Part shown: positions 19,833 to 28,609 of the stretch, in pieces
Layout of the letters: each line of letters begins with the position of its first letter
Numbering within the stretch: the stretch's first letter is position 1
The notes under the pieces: model-generated
Told to the model about the DNA's origin: nothing
What the model saw: only the letters and a program-made list of their open reading frames with translations
Databases searched by the model: none
Made by a program: the position numbers and the translations under genes
From: Hyphomicrobiales bacterium
Lineage (GTDB): Bacteria; Pseudomonadota; Alphaproteobacteria; Rhizobiales; Methyloligellaceae
Assembly: GCA_028280515.1 (NCBI GenBank)
Contig: JANQLP010000136.1
Span: forward strand, 1-37,006
Length of the DNA: 37,006 nt
Reading direction: 5' to 3'

Positions 19833-21749
19833 TTAGATGAAGCCCTTTTTTTGCAAAGAGGACATCAGATCGGCGACCAGGTCGTCTGGCGAACGCTTGC
19901 CCGCTTCCAGGATGATGTCCGCCCGGTCCGGGACTTCGTAGGCGGAATCGATACCGGTGAAGTTCTTGATCTCGCCCGCGCGCGCCTTTTTGTAAAGACC
20001 TTTCGGGTCGCGCGTCTCGCAGACTTCAAGCGGAGTGTTAACGAAGACTTCCATGAACTCGTCCTCCGCGAACAGCTCGCGCGCCATCCGGCGTTCTGAC
20101 CGGAACGGAGATATGAAGGACACCATCACGATCAATCCGGCGTCGACGAACAGTCTGGCCGTCTCCGCAACGCGACGGATGTTCTCCACCCGGTCGGCAT
20201 CGGTGAAGCCGAGATCCTTGTTCAGACCATGGCGGACATTGTCGCCGTCCAGCACATAAGTGTGCCGTCCCGCCGCGTGAAGCTGCTTCTCGAGCAGGCT
20301 CGCCACGGTCGACTTGCCCGAACCCGACAGGCCGGTGAACCACAGCACACAGGGTTTCTGCCCTTTTAAGTCGGAGCGGACCGCCTTGTCGATATCGAGC
20401 TTCTGCCACTGAATGTTCGTGGCACGGCGCAGGCCGAACTCGATCATGCCGGCACCGACCGTCTTGTTGGTCAAACGGTCGACAAGAATGAAGCCGCCCA
20501 TCTCGCGGTTGTTCTTGTAGGCATCGAAAACCAGAGGCCGGTCGAGCGACAAGTTGCAGTAACCCACCTCGTTGAGTTCGAGGTTCTTGCCCGCCTGATG
20601 CTCAAGGTTGTCGACGTTGAGCTTGTACTTGAGCGTGGAGATCGATGCGGACGCATGTTGACTGCCCGACCTTAGAATGTAGGTCCGACCCGGCAGCATG
20701 GGCTGCTGATCCATCCAGATCACGTGGGCTGCGAGCTGGTCCGACATCTCCGCTTCGCTTTCCGGATCGCACAGAACGCCGCCCCGCGAGACGTCGATTT
20801 CATCTGCGAGCGTGACCGTGACGGCGTCCCCAGCATGCGCCTCTTCCAGATCGCCATCGTATGTGACGATGCGCGCAACGGTGGTCGACTTGCCCCCCGG
20901 CAGCGCCGTCACGCGATCTCCCTGGCGCAGCGTGCCCCCGGTGATCGTGCCGGCGAAGCCACGAAAATCGCTGTCGGCCCGGTTGACCCACTGCACCGGC
21001 ATGCGGAAGGGGCGCGTCTCCCAGTCCGACGTCGCGTCGACGGTCTCAAGATGGGCCATCAGCGTCGGCCCGTGATACCAGTCCATATGCCGGCTCGGCT
21101 CGAGCACATTGTCACCGCGCAGCGCCGACACCGGAATCGAGACGACCTCGTCAAGTCCGAGGGACCGTGCATAGTCCGTGAATTCGGCCGCGATCTCGTC
21201 GAAACGCTCCCTGGAAAAGTCGACGAGATCCATCTTGTTGACGGCGAGCGCGACCTTCCGGATGCCCAGCAGGTTCACGATGCAGCAGTGCCGCCGCGTC
21301 TGCGTGACAACGCCTTTTCGAGCATCGACGAGCACGACGGCGAAGTCACAGGTCGAGGCGCCCGTCGCCATGTTACGCGTGTATTGCTCATGGCCCGGCG
21401 TATCGGCGACGATGAACTTCCGCTTGGAACTCGCGAAGTACCGGTACGCCACGTCGATGGTGATGCCCTGTTCGCGTTCCGCCTGAAGCCCGTCGACCAG
21501 CAAGGCGAGATCAGGTTCACCCGCGCTCGTCTTGTATTTAGCGGTTCCCGACTCGATCGCCGCGATCTGGTCGTCATAAACGAGCCGGGAATCGTATAGC
21601 AGCCGACCGATGAGGGTGCTCTTGCCGTCGTCGACGCTGCCGCATGTCAGGAACCGCAGAAGATCTTTGTTCGCGTCCTCTGCGATCAGCGCGTCTACAG
21701 CGGCGGCGTCAGGCGTTTTTTGGGACTGGATGACTGTCAGTTTGGGCAT
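19833..21749 (-). CDS. cysNC: Bifunctional sulfate adenylyltransferase subunit 1 / adenylylsulfate kinase
   Basis: CysN is the GTPase that drives ATP sulfurylase, and CysC phosphorylates the APS product to PAPS. The 638-residue protein fuses both, as in rhizobial NodQ. The N-terminal EF-Tu-like GTPase has P-loop GSVDDGKSTLIGRLL (37-51), ADTPGHEQYTRNMATGAS and NKMDLVDF. Two beta-barrels follow. The C-terminal kinase of roughly 190 residues carries WFTGLSGSGKSTVAS, LDGDNVRHGLNKDLGF and FISPFRSERRMAR. The start overlaps the cysD stop by one base (TGATG), so the subunits are translationally coupled. No nod genes are nearby, so assimilation or general sulfation is the likelier role. Confidence 0.97.
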   Translation of the reverse strand: MPKLTVIQSQKTPDAAAVDALIAEDANKDLLRFLTCGSVDDGKSTLIGRLLYDSRLVYDDQIAAIESGTAKYKTSAGEPDLALLVDGLQAEREQGITIDVAYRYFASSKRKFIVADTPGHEQYTRNMATGASTCDFAVVLVDARKGVVTQTRRHCCIVNLLGIRKVALAVNKMDLVDFSRERFDEIAAEFTDYARSLGLDEVVSIPVSALRGDNVLEPSRHMDWYHGPTLMAHLETVDATSDWETRPFRMPVQWVNRADSDFRGFAGTITGGTLRQGDRVTALPGGKSTTVARIVTYDGDLEEAHAGDAVTVTLADEIDVSRGGVLCDPESEAEMSDQLAAHVIWMDQQPMLPGRTYILRSGSQHASASISTLKYKLNVDNLEHQAGKNLELNEVGYCNLSLDRPLVFDAYKNNREMGGFILVDRLTNKTVGAGMIEFGLRRATNIQWQKLDIDKAVRSDLKGQKPCVLWFTGLSGSGKSTVASLLEKQLHAAGRHTYVLDGDNVRHGLNKDLGFTDADRVENIRRVAETARLFVDAGLIVMVSFISPFRSERRMARELFAEDEFMEVFVNTPLEVCETRDPKGLYKKARAGEIKNFTGIDSAYEVPDRADIILEAGKRSPDDLVADLMSSLQKKGFI

Positions 21750-22657
21750 CAGAAATAGCCCTCCTGCTTCTTGCGTTCCATGGAGCCGGCCTGGTCGTGA
21801 TCGATCACACGTCCCTGGCGCTCCGACACACGCGACGCCATGAGTTCCCCGATGATTTCGGGGAGACTTGTCGCCTGGGACTCAATCGCGCCCGTCAACG
21901 GATAACAGCCGAGCGTGCGGAACCGCACCATGAGGTTTTCCGGCTGTTCGCCTTCGCGCAGCGGCATGCGGTCGTCGTCGACCATGATCAGCATCCCGTC
22001 GCGCTCGACCACGGGACGGGGCGCGGCAAAATACAGGGGCACAATCGGTATGTTCTCCATGTGGATGTAGCTCCACACGTCGAGCTCGGTCCAGTTCGAC
22101 AGAGGAAAGACGCGAATGCTCTCCCCCCTGGCAACGCGTGTATTGTAGGTGTACCAGAGTTCCGGGCGCTGGTTTTTGGGGTCCCAAACGTGCGCTTCGT
22201 TGCGGAACGAGAACACCCGCTCCTTGGCGCGCGAACCCTCCTCATCGCGTCGCGCACCGCCGAACGCGGCGTCGAATCCGTTCGCGTCGAGCGCCTGTTT
22301 CAGGGCCTGTGTCTTCATGACATCCGTGTACAGGGCGCTCCCGTGCGTGAACGGACTGATGTTCTCCCGCGAGCCCTCTTCGTTGGTGTGGACAATCAAT
22401 TCGAGGCCCAGGCGTTGCACGGTCTCGTCCCGAGACGCGATCATCTCCTGGAACTTCCACGTCGTGTCCACATGCAGCAGCGGGAATGGCGGTTTGGCCG
22501 GATAGAACGCCTTCATCGCCAGATGCAGCATGACCGCGGAATCCTTACCGACGGAATACAGCATCACCGGACGTTCAAACTCAGCAACAACTTCGCGAAG
22601 GATATGGATACTCTCCGCTTCAAGTTGCCGAAGATAACTGGAAAGACCTTGCGTCAT
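21749..22657 (-). CDS. cysD: Sulfate adenylyltransferase subunit 2
   Basis: CysD is the catalytic half of ATP sulfurylase and makes adenylylsulfate from ATP and sulfate. The 302-residue product has the PP-loop [14 protein letters not shown] (34-47), [16 protein letters not shown]-equivalent regions ([22 protein letters not shown]), [12 protein letters not shown] and a C-terminal [20 protein letters not shown]. Length is normal. It is the first gene of the cysD-cysNC pair. A perfect TATAAT lies about 33 bases upstream, while no clear ribosome-binding site is visible before the ATG. No cysH, cysI or cysJ is in the window, so later reduction steps must be encoded elsewhere. Confidence 0.97.
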   Translation of the reverse strand: MTQGLSSYLRQLEAESIHILREVVAEFERPVMLYSVGKDSAVMLHLAMKAFYPAKPPFPLLHVDTTWKFQEMIASRDETVQRLGLELIVHTNEEGSRENISPFTHGSALYTDVMKTQALKQALDANGFDAAFGGARRDEEGSRAKERVFSFRNEAHVWDPKNQRPELWYTYNTRVARGESIRVFPLSNWTELDVWSYIHMENIPIVPLYFAAPRPVVERDGMLIMVDDDRMPLREGEQPENLMVRFRTLGCYPLTGAIESQATSLPEIIGELMASRVSERQGRVIDHDQAGSMERKKQEGYF

Positions 22658-22689
22658 GAAAAAACCATAAAACTGCGCGGTTTGGGGCC

Positions 22690-22695
22690 ATTATA
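22690..22695 (-). promoter_or_regulatory. Possible -10 element for cysD-cysNC
   Basis: The minus strand reads a perfect TATAAT 33 bases before the cysD ATG. No convincing -35 box is present (TGCGGA at 17 bases). That would fit a promoter needing an activator, as cys genes often do, but no binding site was identified. The rest of the 22658-22904 gap separates divergent cysD and the FecR gene and holds nothing else I can name. Confidence 0.35.
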
Positions 22696-22904
22696 GACGA
22701 TGACAGGCTTGGTCCGCAGAACAGTCCCCTAACTGACTTAACGGCGACGCGACCTAGCACAAAGCGCATTCGTCTCATGCTGGTCAAATTGGCGCAGGCC
22801 GCATGCAACACCATATGTGTAGACACGTCACGTCTTACGGCGAAGTTCTTTTCAAGCGAGTTCAACACGACCACATTCAGAATTGAACAATAGAGGGATT
22901 GAAC

Positions 22905-23687
22905 ATGCGAGCTTATGCCTCTGTTATCGTTGTTACTCTGGCATTCACAACTTCCGTCCATGCGGCGCAGCAACAAGCCCAGATCGGACATGCGGAGCGC
23001 ATCAAGGAGGACGTTACCGGAACGCTCGAGACAGAAGCGCGCAAGCTCAAAAAGGGTGACAAAATTCACCAGAATGAAGTGATCGCGACGGCGGAGCAAA
23101 GCGAAGCCGAACTCATTCTCGAAGATGAGACCAAGCTCGCCGTCGGGCCGAAATCACGGATCTCCCTCGACTCGTTTATCTACGATCCGAACAAGAAGAA
23201 CGGGGAAGTCGTCATCAATGCCGCCAAAGGCGCGTTTCGTTTCGTAACGGGCAAGAGCGCGAAGAGCGCCTACACCATCAAGACGCCCGCCTCGACCATC
23301 GGCGTCCGCGGCACCACATTCGACGGCTTCATCGACGAAAACGGCGAGATCGCCTTGCTTCTTCTCGACGGCGAAATCGATGTCTGCAACTCCGCACGGT
23401 CCTGCAAACGGCTGAACCGCAGAGGCTACTTTCTGCACATCCGCCGCAACGGCATCATCTCCGACCCGCGGAAATGGGACGGAACGTTCTTCAACCATAT
23501 CGACCTTGGCCACGCCTTCCCCTTCATCGGACGACAGCTGAGGATTTCGCCCAAGGTGCGGTTTCGGCACGCCGACCTGCTCGGCGGCAGGCTGCTGCGC
23601 AAGGGCGTCGTGCCGCGCGGACGCTCGCTCGGACGTCAGCTGAAGCGCAACGTCCCACGGCCGCCGCGGGTCCGCCGGCCGTTCTGA
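22905..23687 (+). CDS. Exported FecR-domain protein with an arginine-rich C-terminal tail
   Basis: The 260-residue product has a cleavable signal peptide (residues 1-20, ending SVHA) followed by a FecR domain. Marks include KLAVGPKSRISLDSF (77-91), a GAFRFVTGKS strand (109-118) and the typical IKTPASTIGVRGTTFD (125-140). FecR domains form beta-structures in the periplasm and were first seen in iron-citrate signalling. Stand-alone exported versions are common in alphaproteobacteria, with unknown roles. No sigma factor or TonB receptor is adjacent. Residues 210-260 are very rich in Arg/Lys with almost no acidic residues, which is unusual for this family. GAGGG seven bases before the ATG at 22905 decides the start over a TTG two codons earlier. 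Confidence 0.88.
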   Translation: MRAYASVIVVTLAFTTSVHAAQQQAQIGHAERIKEDVTGTLETEARKLKKGDKIHQNEVIATAEQSEAELILEDETKLAVGPKSRISLDSFIYDPNKKNGEVVINAAKGAFRFVTGKSAKSAYTIKTPASTIGVRGTTFDGFIDENGEIALLLLDGEIDVCNSARSCKRLNRRGYFLHIRRNGIISDPRKWDGTFFNHIDLGHAFPFIGRQLRISPKVRFRHADLLGGRLLRKGVVPRGRSLGRQLKRNVPRPPRVRRPF

Positions 23688-23701
23688 TCACCCTGAATGC
23701 G

Positions 23702-23724
23702 GGTGCGGCCTAAGTCTCCGCACC
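23702..23724. terminator. Possible bidirectional hairpin between convergent genes
   Basis: GGTGCGG (23702-23708) pairs perfectly with CCGCACC (23718-23724) across a nine-base loop. It lies where the FecR gene and the convergent desulfhydrase-family gene end, and it covers the stop codon of the latter. There is no T run on either side, so intrinsic termination is uncertain. Confidence 0.35.
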
Positions 23725-24771
23725 GAACGCCACGCCGAGGTCGCGCTCGTAGCCGAAGATGGCGGGCGTCCCGCCGGTGTGTAGGAATACGATCGCCTGC
23801 CCCTCATCCGCTGCCTTTGCCCGGTCGATGAAGCCGCACATGGCCTTCGCCGTGTAGACGGGGTCGGTGATCATCGCTTCGGTCTCGGCGGCCAGCTTCA
23901 TGGCGGCGATGATCGCATCGTTCAGTTGCCCATAGCCCGGTGCAAGGTAGACGTCGGCGAGCACAATGTCGTCTTCGGGCACGACAGGATTATCCATCTC
24001 CAGCAGTGCGGCGATTTCCTCACAGCGGTTGGAAATCCGCCCGAACTGTTGCCCGGCGTCGCGGCGGACGCATACGCCGGTGACCCGTGCCTCGTGGCCG
24101 AGCGCGCGCAGGCCGAACAGCATGCCGCCATGGGTATGGCCGCTGCCTGACGCGAGAACGACTTCCGACAGCGCGATGCCCGCAGCCTCGCATTGCGCGA
24201 CAAGCTCACGCGCTGCATCCACGTAGCCCAGCGCACCGAGCGGCGCGTGTCCCGGCGACAGGTGAATGATGTAGGGGCGCTTGCCATCCGCCTTCAGACC
24301 CCGCGCAATCTCCCCGAGATTGGCGTCGGCCCCCGTCTCGTCTTCGCCGTCGGGATAGCTGTGCAGGGTCGCGCCGAGAATCTTGTCGATCAGGACATTT
24401 CCGGAATTGCGGTAGATGGGATCGTTCTTGGGCACGCGTTCTTCGAGCTGGATATGGCAATCCATGCCCCTCATCCGTGCCGAAGCTGCCGCAAGGCGCA
24501 CGAAGTTGGACTGAACGGCTCCGGTGATGAGAACCGTGTCGGCGCCCTGGGCCTCGGCCTCGCCGATATAAAACTCCAGTTGCCGCACCTTGTTGCCGCC
24601 GAACGCGGGACCCGTCAGGTCATCCCGTTTCACGAACAGACGCGCCGGGCCCAAACGCCCGGCCATGTTCGTCATTTCCTCAAGCGGCGTCTCTCCGGAC
24701 ATCAGCCGGCAACGCGGCAGTTCATCCAGTTTGCCAAGCGGCTTTTGTCTGATCTCTACGGTTGCGTCCAT
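23710..24771 (-). CDS. D-cysteine desulfhydrase / L-cysteate sulfo-lyase family PLP enzyme
   Basis: The 353-residue product is a fold type II PLP enzyme of the ACC deaminase / D-cysteine desulfhydrase family. The PLP lysine is Lys61 in GPAFGGNKVRQLEF. The substrate loop GAVQSNFVRLAAA (84-96), the phosphate loop ASGSGHTHGG and the late FLHTGGTPAIFGY are all present. Family members release H2S from D-cysteine, sulfite from L-cysteate (CuyA), or deaminate ACC. Sequence alone does not separate these well, so no symbol is given. It starts 24 bases after pssA and is probably co-transcribed with it. Sulfate-activation genes lie nearby, across the FecR gene, which may or may not be meaningful. Confidence 0.87.
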   Translation of the reverse strand: MDATVEIRQKPLGKLDELPRCRLMSGETPLEEMTNMAGRLGPARLFVKRDDLTGPAFGGNKVRQLEFYIGEAEAQGADTVLITGAVQSNFVRLAAASARMRGMDCHIQLEERVPKNDPIYRNSGNVLIDKILGATLHSYPDGEDETGADANLGEIARGLKADGKRPYIIHLSPGHAPLGALGYVDAARELVAQCEAAGIALSEVVLASGSGHTHGGMLFGLRALGHEARVTGVCVRRDAGQQFGRISNRCEEIAALLEMDNPVVPEDDIVLADVYLAPGYGQLNDAIIAAMKLAAETEAMITDPVYTAKAMCGFIDRAKAADEGQAIVFLHTGGTPAIFGYERDLGVAFGAET

Positions 24772-24795
24772 TGATTGCCCCCGGGCGTCAAATGT

Positions 24796-25692
24796 TCAGG
24801 CCTGCGCGCCGGGTTGCTCCGGCGGCGGCGTTCTCTTGCGCTTCTTCGAACCGTTCTGCGATTTCGCCGCTTGGGCAAATTCGGTCTCGCGCTTGCGATA
24901 GCTCATGAAGCTCAAAGGGATGACGGCGAGATACAGCAGCGTCCCGACGGTCATGGTGATGTATGGATAGGTCAGGAGCACCGCGACGAACAAGGCCCCG
25001 AGAACGAAGACCGGCAGAACATATTCACGCGCGACACGCTGGCCGAAGAGTTTGCCCGAATAGGTCGGTACGAAACTCACCATCAGCAGCGCAATGCCCA
25101 ATGTATAGGCCAGGATCAGCGGCGTGAACGCCCCCACGCCGGGCACGCCCATGCCCTCCAGATAGAGCGGCAACATGACGATCAGCGCGCCGGCTGGCGC
25201 CGGCACGCCAACGAAGTAATCCCCCTTCCAATCCGGCTCGTCCGCATCGAGCGCCACATTGAACCGGGCGAGACGCAATGCGGCGCACACCGAAAAAACC
25301 AGCACGACGATCCAGCCCATGCTGCGCAAGCCGTCGAGCGCCCACGTGAACACGATGATGGCGGGTGCGACGCCGAAGTTCACGAAGTCGGCGAGCGAGT
25401 CGAGTTCGGCGCCGAACCGCGACGAGGCCTTGAGCAGCCGCGCCACCCGGCCATCGAGACCATCGAGGACAGCCGCGAGGACGATCGCGGCGATAGCGAT
25501 GTCGAAACGGTGCTCGATCGCCATTCGAATGGCGGTCAGGCCGGCGCACAGCGCCAGCAGCGTGAACATGCTCGGAATGAGGAGCCGAACGGGAATCTCC
25601 CGGCCGCGGAACCCGATGGAGCGGCCTTTTCTCGGCGACTTGCCCGACCCTGTGGGGCTTTCGGGTTCAAACGGAGGAAAGACGTGGTTCAT
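24796..25692 (-). CDS. pssA: CDP-diacylglycerol-serine O-phosphatidyltransferase
   Basis: PssA makes phosphatidylserine from CDP-diacylglycerol and serine in the inner membrane. The 298-residue product carries the exact CDP-alcohol phosphotransferase motif DG-x2-AR-x8-G-x3-D-x3-D at Asp80 to Asp102, within a multi-helix membrane protein. The N-terminus is a polar, basic tail (about 30 residues), and the C-terminus ends in a basic/proline-rich segment. It starts 12 bases after psd, so the two enzymes of phosphatidylethanolamine synthesis are adjacent and probably made together. It is the subclass II membrane form common in alphaproteobacteria and Gram-positives, not the soluble E. coli type. 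Confidence 0.96.
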   Translation of the reverse strand: MNHVFPPFEPESPTGSGKSPRKGRSIGFRGREIPVRLLIPSMFTLLALCAGLTAIRMAIEHRFDIAIAAIVLAAVLDGLDGRVARLLKASSRFGAELDSLADFVNFGVAPAIIVFTWALDGLRSMGWIVVLVFSVCAALRLARFNVALDADEPDWKGDYFVGVPAPAGALIVMLPLYLEGMGVPGVGAFTPLILAYTLGIALLMVSFVPTYSGKLFGQRVAREYVLPVFVLGALFVAVLLTYPYITMTVGTLLYLAVIPLSFMSYRKRETEFAQAAKSQNGSKKRKRTPPPEQPGAQA

Positions 25693-25704
25693 TGTTCCGA
25701 CTGT

Positions 25705-26445
25705 TCATGCAGATTTTGATCGTGCGGCTTGCGCCTCAGCCGGTTTTTCGGCCCGGCCGTTTGCGGTGCCGAGTTCGGCCAGAACCGTCTCACCGCCAAC
25801 CGCCGTCTGCCCGACCTTGACCAACGCATCGCATCCCGGCGGCAGATAGATATCGGTTCGGCTGCCGAACCGGATAAGTCCAAAACGATCTCCCGCCTTT
25901 ACGGTATCGCCCTGACTGACAAATGTCACGATGCGGCGGGCGACCAGGCCGGCGATCTGGACACAGCCGATACGGGTTCCGTTCCCGGTTTCGAGGGTCA
26001 GACACTGGCGTTCGTTCTCTTCGCTCGCCTTGTCGAGGTCGGCATTGAGGAACTTGCCCGGAACATACTCAATCTTGCGGATCGTGCCCGTAACCGGTGC
26101 GCGGTTGATATGCACATCGAAGACCGAAAGGAAGATCGAGATGCGCACGCGGGTCTCCCCGTCGAGATCGAGTTCCCTCGGCGCCGCCACACGTTCGATG
26201 GCACTGATCCGTCCGTCTGCCGGGGCGACCACGACATCGTCACCGTCCGGCGGAAACCGCTCCGGATCGCGAAAGAAGTAGGCGCACCAGACTGTTGCGA
26301 TGATGCCGAGCCAGCCAAGGAACTGGGATATGGTGATCAGCACAATCGTGACCACGGCAAATCCAATGACGAACTTGGTTCCGTCCTTGTGTATCGGCAC
26401 GAGCATCGACCTGATGGTGTCAACCAGCGAATGCTTGTCCTGCAA
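25705..26445 (-). CDS. psd: Phosphatidylserine decarboxylase (short, self-cleaving)
   Basis: Psd converts phosphatidylserine to phosphatidylethanolamine. The proenzyme cleaves itself to form a pyruvoyl group. The 246-residue product has an N-terminal membrane anchor (about 25-55), APADGRI (74-80), SVFDVHINRAPV (107-118) and the cleavage site in RFGS-RTDIYLP. Ser195 becomes the pyruvoyl residue, giving a beta chain of 194 residues and an alpha chain of 52. This is the archaeal-type short form. The frame starts with TTG, preceded by GGGAG at six bases. The family N-terminus (VDTIRSMLVPIHKDG) supports that start over the internal ATG. It lies between the ABC exporter and pssA. Confidence 0.95.
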   Translation of the reverse strand: MQDKHSLVDTIRSMLVPIHKDGTKFVIGFAVVTIVLITISQFLGWLGIIATVWCAYFFRDPERFPPDGDDVVVAPADGRISAIERVAAPRELDLDGETRVRISIFLSVFDVHINRAPVTGTIRKIEYVPGKFLNADLDKASEENERQCLTLETGNGTRIGCVQIAGLVARRIVTFVSQGDTVKAGDRFGLIRFGSRTDIYLPPGCDALVKVGQTAVGGETVLAELGTANGRAEKPAEAQAARSKSA

Positions 26446-26493
26446 ATCTCACTCCCGTGTTTGCATCAGAACGTTCAACGCATATTGGTCCGA

Positions 26494-28410
26494 TCAATCG
26501 ACCGGGCCCGGCTCCGCCGCCGGCACTTCCGTTTCCGTCTCGTCGACCAGAGCGCTCGCGAGTTTCTCGCGCGCCGCTTCGGCCTCGCGCTGGCGCTGCC
26601 ACATTCCGGCATACAGACCGTGCTTGCGCAGCAGTGCGGCGTGAGTGCCCCGCTCGACGATGCAGCCCTTCTCCATAACGATGATGTTGTCGGCATGAAC
26701 GACGGTCGAAAGGCGGTGCGCAATCACAAGTGTCGTGCGATCCCGAGCGACCCTCTCCAGCGACTCCTGAATCTCCTTTTCGGTGTAGCTGTCGAGCGCG
26801 GATGTCGCTTCATCGAGCATAAGGATCGGTGGACCTTTGAGGATCGTGCGCGCAATCGCGACGCGCTGCTTTTCGCCGCCAGAGAGCTTCAAACCGCGCT
26901 CGCCAACCATGGTCTGGTACTTCTGCGGCAGCGTCATGATGAAATCATGAATCTGAGCCAGTTTCGCCGCCTCGCGGACCTTTTCGTCGGATGCCTCGGG
27001 ATCACCATAGCGGATATTGTATTCGATCGTATCGTTGAACAGCACCGTGTCCTGCGGAACCATACCGATCGCCGCCCGGAGCGAGTGCTGCGTCACATCG
27101 CGGATGTCCTGTCCGTCAATCAGCACGTCCCCTGCGGAGACATCATAGAAGCGGAACAGAATGCGGGAAATGGTCGACTTGCCCGCACCGGACGGTCCGA
27201 CAATCGCCACCATCTGCCCCGCGGGCACCTCGAAACTGATGTCCTCGATGATCGTCCGGTCCGGGTCGTATGAGAACGAGACGTCCTTGAATTCGATGCG
27301 GCCTTTGGAAACGTTCAGTGGCTTTGCATCCGGCGCATCGACAATCTCGGGCTTCTGGCCAAGCAACGCGAACATATTCTCCAGATCGACCAACCCCTGT
27401 TTCAGTTCGCGATAGACGAAGCCGATGAAGTTGAGCGGCTGATGCAACTGGATCAGTAACGCGTTGACCATCACGAACTCGCCGATCGTGAATTTGCCAG
27501 CCATCACCTCTACAGCGGCAAGATACATGCAGGCCGTGAGACCTATACTGAAGATCAGGGTCTGTCCGGCGTTCAGAAAGCCCAAAGATGTAAAGGTTCT
27601 GACCGCTGCATGCTCATATCGGGCCATCGAGGCATCGAAGCGCCGCGACTCCAGTTCCTCATTGCCAAAGTACTTCACGGTTTCGAAATTCAGAAGGCTG
27701 TCGATTGCCTTGGAATTGGCATCGGTGTCGGCTTCGTTCCAGTCCCGGCGGATGGCCATGCGCCACTCGCTGGCCACGAAGGTGAACCACACGTAGACCA
27801 CCATGGTCAGCGCGACAACGACGAAGAACTGCCAGCCGAAATAGAAGGCCATCAGGCCTGACGCCAGAATGACCTCGATGATGGTCGGGATCGTGTTCAG
27901 GACCGTCATGCGGATGATCAGCTCGACGGCCTTTATGCCACGCTCGATGACACGGCTCAGCCCGCCCGTTCGGCGCTCGAGATGAAACCGCAGCGACAGC
28001 TGGTGCAGATGACGGAAGGTCTGGTTGGCGAGCATGCGCACCGCGTTCTGGCCGACGCGCGCGAACAGTACATCGCGCAACTGAGCGAACCCGATCATCA
28101 AGACGCGACCGACGCCGTACGCAACGATCAGCATGGTGGGGATCAGTGCGAGTGCCAGAGGTGATGAGACGGCTTCCTGGCCGGTCGCGTTGTTGGTCAG
28201 CCAGTCAACCGCGTCCTTGTAAGCAAACGGGACAAGAATGGTGACAATCTTGGCAAGGATCAGTGCAACGAACGCAAGAACGACACGCCATTTCAGGTCC
28301 GGCCTGTCCTTCAGCCACACATAGGGAATCAGCTCGCGTATCACGCTGAAATGGCCAGCGCGCGCGGACAGGATATCCGGCTCGTTGTAGCTGTCGTTCC
28401 GAGTGTCCAT
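26494..28410 (-). CDS. Atm1/HMT1-type ABC exporter, fused permease and ATPase
   Basis: The 638-residue half-transporter has an N-terminal six-helix membrane domain (about 40-340) and a C-terminal ATPase. Walker A is GPSGAGKST (405-413), the signature is LSGGEKQR (509-516), Walker B is ILMLDEATSALD (529-540), followed by the H-loop AHRLST. Phrases such as RTGGLSRVIERGIKAVE and NFETVKYFGNE are typical of the Atm1/HMT1 group. Its bacterial and mitochondrial members export glutathione-linked metals or sulfur compounds. The frame opens at 28536, but the ATG at 28410 (MDTRNDSYNE) fits the family and is chosen. It is 48 bases upstream of psd and probably heads that operon. Substrate is inferred. Confidence 0.92.
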   Translation of the reverse strand: MDTRNDSYNEPDILSARAGHFSVIRELIPYVWLKDRPDLKWRVVLAFVALILAKIVTILVPFAYKDAVDWLTNNATGQEAVSSPLALALIPTMLIVAYGVGRVLMIGFAQLRDVLFARVGQNAVRMLANQTFRHLHQLSLRFHLERRTGGLSRVIERGIKAVELIIRMTVLNTIPTIIEVILASGLMAFYFGWQFFVVVALTMVVYVWFTFVASEWRMAIRRDWNEADTDANSKAIDSLLNFETVKYFGNEELESRRFDASMARYEHAAVRTFTSLGFLNAGQTLIFSIGLTACMYLAAVEVMAGKFTIGEFVMVNALLIQLHQPLNFIGFVYRELKQGLVDLENMFALLGQKPEIVDAPDAKPLNVSKGRIEFKDVSFSYDPDRTIIEDISFEVPAGQMVAIVGPSGAGKSTISRILFRFYDVSAGDVLIDGQDIRDVTQHSLRAAIGMVPQDTVLFNDTIEYNIRYGDPEASDEKVREAAKLAQIHDFIMTLPQKYQTMVGERGLKLSGGEKQRVAIARTILKGPPILMLDEATSALDSYTEKEIQESLERVARDRTTLVIAHRLSTVVHADNIIVMEKGCIVERGTHAALLRKHGLYAGMWQRQREAEAAREKLASALVDETETEVPAAEPGPVD

Positions 28411-28609
28411 CGTCAGGCTTGAACGAATTTCTGAGGGCCAAAAGAACAAGGGGCGGAGGTCTGCCACCCCTGCCCCTCGCCCCTCGCCCCAAAGAGATAA
28501 ACCGACCCAGATGATACGGCAAGCGCACCACCTCACGGAGCCTGCCGCTCCTGTGCAAGCCGATACGCCCGCGCCGGCGGAACTTGACGGTCATCGCCGG
28601 CAATGGCAG

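Noticed and set aside
22658-22904. SAM-type riboswitch upstream of the sulfur genes
   Set aside because: The cysD leader is only about 30 bases from the candidate -10 box, too short for such a fold, and no matching core is visible.
22620-23099. 159-residue minus-strand frame across the cysD/FecR gap
   Set aside because: It overlaps the cysD start, the candidate cysD promoter and the FecR coding region, and it has no family features.
25729-27273. 514-residue plus-strand open frame
   Set aside because: It is antisense to psd and the ABC exporter, whose catalytic motifs are clear. Its composition (His/Arg/Asp-rich) is typical of a shadow frame.
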